Made by a program: the position numbers and the translations under genes
In this document: one piece after another, positions 59,313 through 64,000 of the stretch
Layout: the number at the start of each line of letters is the position of its first letter
How positions within the stretch are numbered: position 1 is the first letter of the stretch
From: Adenanthera pavonina
Taxonomy: Eukaryota; Streptophyta; Magnoliopsida; Fabales; Fabaceae
NCBI GenBank assembly: GCA_026686845.1
Contig: JAIVEN010000015.1
Coordinates: 13,435,501 to 13,499,500, forward strand
DNA: 64,000 nucleotides
Direction: 5' to 3'
The notes under the pieces: model-generated
The model's database searches: none
What the model was told of the DNA's origin: nothing
The model's input: the letters and a program-made list of their open reading frames with translations, nothing else

Positions 59313-59708
59313 CTATGTAGCACCGATATGGATATATGTATTGAATACAATACAGCATAATACAGACGATATGTCAATTTTTAAAATTTTAGAATGCGGG
59401 TGCGAGGGATATTTATACATATATAATATTATCTATGTATTTATTTATATGTATAATTCATAAATTTATTCATTAAAAGAAAAATGAGTATTAAATATTC
59501 TAACAATTATAGTATAAATGGTAAAATAAACCATAAAATATTATAATAACTTCAAATAGTTATATTTTACTGTAAAAATTTAAAGTGATACACATGAATA
59601 CAAAGTTGTACGAATAGATACGTATGTATAAGTATGATACGCGTATCATATTATATCGTGTATCGGATATGCATGCGTTTATTTTTTTAAAGTATTGGTG
59701 TTTCATAG
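59313..59708. mobile_element. MITE with CTATGTAGCACC ends
   Basis: 396 bp. Left end CTATGTAGCACCGATA, right end in reverse CTATGAAACACCAATA (12 of 16). The interior is rich in GATACG/CGTATC phrases. Flanks ATTGAAAA and ATTGAGGA could be a worn 8-bp target-site duplication, as in hAT elements. Confidence 0.5.
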
Positions 59709-60660
59709 ATTGAGGAGAAGATATATATATATATATATATATTAAACATGATTTGTTCCTTCCCTAATTGTTGCCGTTCGTTCCTCCTGTCAGTAAAATT
59801 AAAAAAAAAAAAAGAAGTGGGTTGAATGATTAAATGGGCGTTGTATTAAAAAAAAACTAATAAATGCTTTGAGCAATTTTTTTCCCTAGGAGCACATAAA
59901 ATCACATTCGTTGCATCTTCCGAAGACACGAGGCAAGTCTGAACAAAGACACCTTCTCTCATCTCATCTTGCCCAGCGAAAACTCCGCCCACATCTACTT
60001 GACAGAGAAGAAAGGCTATTGATGATCAGCATCTTGATATGGAAAATAGATATGGTAAAGAATCCTAAAGATGTGGCAGCAACGACTAGTTCATTGATAA
60101 AATTCTTAAGGGTCAAAATATAAAGCAATATAAAAAGGAAGCAAGAAGAATAACAGAGTAGAATGTGAAGGACAAAAATTTCAGAGCTATTTTGTTATAA
60201 TACTCTTCCTATATTTTCTTCATTTCAGAGCTATCAGAATGTCTCAATGGGCTTTGTGAAAAAATCATCATAGAAGTCTGAGTTGAATTTTTTAAATTAC
60301 TTATTTAGACTGGAACATGTTTGATATTCAACGATTCAGCTGATTTTTAACTGGTTATATTGATTTTCGATTAGTTTTTTAGAAGTATAGTTTTGAGTAT
60401 ATTTCATATTGGATTGATTTTTGGTTCAATCGGTTGAATCAATTGGTTTGATTTTAATAAAGGTTGCTGATAAGTGCATCAAATCTACCCATATTATCGT
60501 ATACTCAATATTTCAAACTCTTATAGGCCCTTAACATCAATTATAGAACATGATTCCAAGGGTCACTTACCATGACTCAGATTTGTTTGAAATGACTAAA
60601 GTAAATGTATGTAAAAATGGATAAAGCTGAGTCCAGTAAATGTCTAAAAGTGGATAAAGC
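59709..60660. other. Spacer
   Basis: AT run at 59721-59742. A less AT-rich stretch at 59890-60120 has an open frame without family resemblance. ACTGGTT/CGGTT phrases at 60340-60460 may be a decayed relative of the next element. Confidence 0.4.
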
Positions 60661-61190
60661 AAAGTTCAAAAAACTGGAGTGACCGATTCAATTGGTCAAA
60701 CTGGGAACTGTTATCAAGTTTGGTCTAATCATAGATGTTGACTGTCCGTTTTCAAAATCGGTGAAAAACTGGTCATAAACTGATACAAAACTGGTTGAAT
60801 TGATTTTATTTTATTTTTAAAATTTTAGTTTTTAAGATAAAATAATATTATTTTTAGTATTAAGCAATATTATTTTTTATATAAATTTTTTTCTTTCTAT
60901 ATTATAACATTATATAAGCATTATTATGATACATAATTATTAATAATAACAAATTTACTTAATAAATAATATAAAAATAGAATATTAATTGACTATTTTG
61001 TATTTAAAATATATTTGTAGGTGAATATTAATTTATTTTAATATTAGATTGTGAAACTCATTAATAATATTTTTAATTTTTTATATAATATATAAAATTT
61101 ATTACCACCGGTTTAAATTCGGTTGAACTATTGAATTTTGAAATAGTACCTTGATCGATTTAATGTTCGGTCTAGTTTTTTTAACCTTGG
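60661..61190. mobile_element. Non-autonomous TIR element (MITE), copy 2
   Basis: Left end AAAGTTCAAAAAACTGGAGT and right end in reverse CCAAGGTTAAAAAAACTAGA are an imperfect inverted pair. The interior matches copy 1 at 41685-42298. Confidence 0.6.
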
Positions 61191-62330
61191 GATAAAGTTA
61201 TTTTTTTTACTTATTGCACTACAAAAAAACAGCAAATTAGTGACAGAAAAGAATTCCATCTCAAGTCTGCCTCTCACCAATCACTAACTTTGTCGCTAAA
61301 TTTAGTAGCAGAATTAGTGACGACAACTATCTGTCATAAACACTCCAGTCATTAATCGGTTACAAATCCGTCAGAAAATTATTTAGTGTCGAACAATTCT
61401 GTCAATAAAATAAGGATAGCTCATTCCTGTTTTGTAACCGAATTTTCCTCATAAATATATATGTCGCTAATCCGTCACTAATTCTGTTGAATGTTAGTTA
61501 TAATTATATTATAATATTGACATATTTTAATTCAAATTAGTTATATTTTAGAATTAGAATTTAAAGTATAAGTAGCAAATAAATTAAAATTTAAAATTAT
61601 AATAATGTTAACTGTAAATAATTAAGAAGACAAGTTAATATATAATTATCTAATGCGATCAACTTGGTATTTGGAGGAATTTTTATTATGCTAATTTAAT
61701 TGCTAATATGTTTAACATATAAATCAATATTATATGCGTATTGGTAGTGTAAATATTTTTACATAGTGTAAAAGCCTAATAGAGTAATGTTGTGTAGATG
61801 AAAAAGACTTATGTGTTGTTAATTTATTTTCATGAATAATAAGTAATGACAATATTTAGGGAATAAGTATTGATTAATCATCTCTCTCACACTCTCACTC
61901 TTTTTAATTTTTTTTATTCTCCCAACTATAACAGATTGAGTTTGTTACATTTTCTTTTCAATCCTCTGATCATCAAAATTACAATATTTTTTTAATGATT
62001 TTTTACCAAATTCCTATTATATTATATATATATAATTTATTAAATAATATAATATATGATATATTATTATTTGATATGACGTAGTGAAAAAAAGCATAAA
62101 ATAATATAATATTAATACATATGGATAATAAACATTATATATATAATTATTGTTATTTAAAAATAAAAAATTAAATTTAAAAGTTGGCTAGGAAAACAAT
62201 TTTTGTCTTACATAAGAAAAACAAGTATATTTATAAGAAAATTATAATATAAATATTCATATAAATAAAAATGTATATAAATAAAATATTTTATGATATT
62301 AATAATTAAAAATTATATATATATATATAT

Positions 62331-62460
62331 GTCAGGGATTTGAACCTTGGAAACACCTTTCTATGAAGAGGTTTAGCCTAAATACCTGCCTTTTTTTTAA
62401 ATCTGGATTAGTCATGGGTCCTTGTGTCCCATGAATGCCGGATATTCAAAGAGCTAAAAA
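62331..62460 (-). mobile_element. SINE-like fragment inside the CACTA element (minus)
   Basis: On the minus strand a B-box-like GGTTCAAATCC lies at 62346-62336 inside a stretch unlike its AT-rich surroundings (CCAAGGTTCAAATCCCTGAC). A short A/T tract follows. A-box not clear. Confidence 0.35.
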
Positions 62461-62574
62461 AAAATATGTGTGTGCATTTTTTAATAACATATCGATTTAT
62501 AAATATGTATGTATGTGTATTAGTGTGTAGATAAATAATATATATTTAATATTTCATATAAAAACTACAAATAC

Positions 62575-62655
62575 TCTTCAACTCAGTTGGTAAAATGATG
62601 AATACAAAGGCACGAGAAGTAAAAGGTTATGGATTTGAACATAGGTGAAGGTACA
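62575..62655 (+). mobile_element. tRNA-like SINE head inside the CACTA element
   Basis: A-box-like AACTCAGTTGGTAAAATGAT at 62580 and B-box-like GGATTTGAAC at 62631 are spaced as in tRNA promoters. The arms do not fold as an intact tRNA, so a tRNA-derived SINE remnant is more likely than a tRNA gene. Confidence 0.45.
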
Positions 62656-62933
62656 TTTGAAATCATTATATGATGTGATGCTGGTTTGACATGGAGCAAT
62701 TAATTTTTTTTAGTTATGAAAAATAACATTAACCCAATAATTCCATCGCTAACTCATGTGGTGATGGAATTTGCGGTCGCTAACAAATTAGTCACGATGA
62801 TATTAACGATCGAATGAATTTATCACTAATTTCGTTACTAATCGGTAACTAAATTATTAGCGATGGTTTTATCCATGTTTAGCCATGGATCAGTGATGAA
62901 AATTTTCATCGCTAATATGATTTTTTTGTAGTG

Positions 62934-63388
62934 TTAATAAATTGTTAATAGCATAACTTATTTTTCAATCTCTACATAATTTAGAAACTCACATTTAGTT
63001 AAACAAATAATACACGCCCATGAGCTGGGTTGGAATAGTTTGGCCTGGTGCTTTCTTTATATAAAGATTGTTAATTTCCTTAAACAAGTAACGAGATGTG
63101 AAAATGAATTAGTATATGATGGAGGACTTGAAAATACTGTAGTCCTTAAAAAATGCCTGATGATTTTTATAATAGGTGGCCACGAAAATCCGAGTTTCAC
63201 AACCTCTAGGTCCTCAACCATTTGTTCATTTAATAATGGGCTGCAACAAAAATGAAGTGAAGAAAAACCCTAGAAAAGAAGGGTGTGGAGTGTGGACCCC
63301 ATTGTTTCAGAAACTCCATTCAAATCACGTGCTCACAATGCCAAAAAGGGGAGAAATGGATACGGTGCTGTCGACACAGATTTCCAAC

Positions 63389-63419
<31 letters not shown>

Positions 63420-64000
63420 TTATAAATGTAACTGAATCTTCAATCCTTGATGCTATTAAAATTCATGTTTTAATGATTACTGTTGGGTTTAATAAAATCT
63501 GACCGAGCTTAAAATCTCTAGAGTATAAAATTTATAATTTTTTTGTAATAAAAATAATTAAAAACTGAACTACTTTAATTTTCAGTCACTGTGTCACTTT
63601 CTAATAATTTTACATTAATTTTATATATTTTTTTACATTTTCAATATCTTGAATTTAAAAAAAATCATTTAAGATATAACTGTTCATAAAATGATTATGG
63701 ATTTTTTAAAAAATTATGCGGTATATACATATAAAATAAGACACTTTTTTCTTGAATTATATAGAATCTAAGAAATTAATGATACTATTTTATATGATTT
63801 ATAAATAGTGGTACCTCTTATAAATTTTATTATATATATTAATATTAATTATATTGATATTTTAATTTTTTATATAAGATCAAATAAATATATGTTTATA
63901 ATTTAATAATAAAAGAATCGTATTGTACAAAGTGCACAGTAAAAAATCTATTCTACAAATGATGCAAGTCAATCAAAAGATTAGAAAATCACATAAGACA
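62934..64000. other. AT-rich right end of the window
   Basis: A TTA microsatellite of about ten units lies at 63391-63420. The 63030-63380 stretch is less AT-rich and open in two frames, but no family was recognised. The remainder is low-complexity. Confidence 0.4.

Larger units (their letters stand above)
61217..62933. mobile_element. Non-autonomous CACTA (En/Spm) element
   Basis: 1717 bp. Starts CACTACAAAAAAACAGC and ends, in reverse, CACTACAAAAAAATCAT: a 13-bp perfect terminal repeat of the canonical CACTA type. Sub-terminal regions (61240-61500 and 62740-62915) carry many copies of TTAGTGAC, TCGCTAA and TCACTAAT in both orientations, as expected for transposase-binding repeats. Flanking triplets are TTG and TTA, so the 3-bp duplication is imperfect. 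No transposase frame. The interior hosts two SINE-like fragments. Confidence 0.85.

Noticed and set aside
62575..62655. tRNA gene
   Set aside because: A- and B-box-like motifs are present, but no acceptor, anticodon and T arms pair properly. More likely a SINE head.
63040..63502. Two overlapping open frames of 71 and 108 codons
   Set aside because: The sequence is less AT-rich, but neither product resembles a known protein and no splice or promoter context supports a gene.

Overview
This is AT-rich nuclear DNA of a flowering plant, almost certainly a eudicot. Genes carry many short GT-AG introns, their products match well-known Arabidopsis families, and the spacers are full of A/T tracts, microsatellites, MITEs and other transposon remains. 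Every gene call comes from reading the sequence and recalling families; no search was run. The species is not identified.

Left part (1-19 kb): the 5' half of an ATH1-type BELL homeobox gene (minus, runs off the left edge); an intronless PYL2-type abscisic acid receptor (minus, 4.9-5.5 kb); a 5.3 kb spacer with Stowaway-type MITEs; a 13-exon class IV histone deacetylase of the HDA2 type (minus, 10.8-15.0 kb); and, divergently from it, a 6-exon conserved plant gene of unknown function (plus, 15.9-18.4 kb).

Middle (19-40 kb): a decaying stretch with a 30-bp coding-like minisatellite, a copia-like LTR remnant and a broken F-box/DUF295 gene; then three minus-strand genes: an RTE1/TMEM222 family gene, a CGLD27 (DUF1230) chloroplast protein gene, and a 13-exon Raf-like MAP3K with an EDR1 domain.

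Right part (40-64 kb): a B-class GATA factor with zinc finger and LLM C-terminus (minus, 44.9-46.3 kb), a 7-exon ceramidase-superfamily membrane protein gene (plus, 49.8-52.7 kb), then about 11 kb without recognisable genes. That tail holds a 1.75-kb element with an array of GATA-core hairpins, a three-copy tandem repeat split by a MITE, several MITEs and a complete non-autonomous CACTA element carrying SINE-like fragments.

The genes are ordinary neighbours, not an operon or cluster. Three touch hormone or light signalling (PYL2, RTE1-like, GATA). The most unusual signal is scattered: at least 15 tiny inserts, about 12-40 bp, each a short head plus an A-tract, each flanked by direct repeats of about 9-17 bp. 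Several share the same head (GGCCA next to the A-tract). They look like extremely 5'-truncated products of target-primed reverse transcription.
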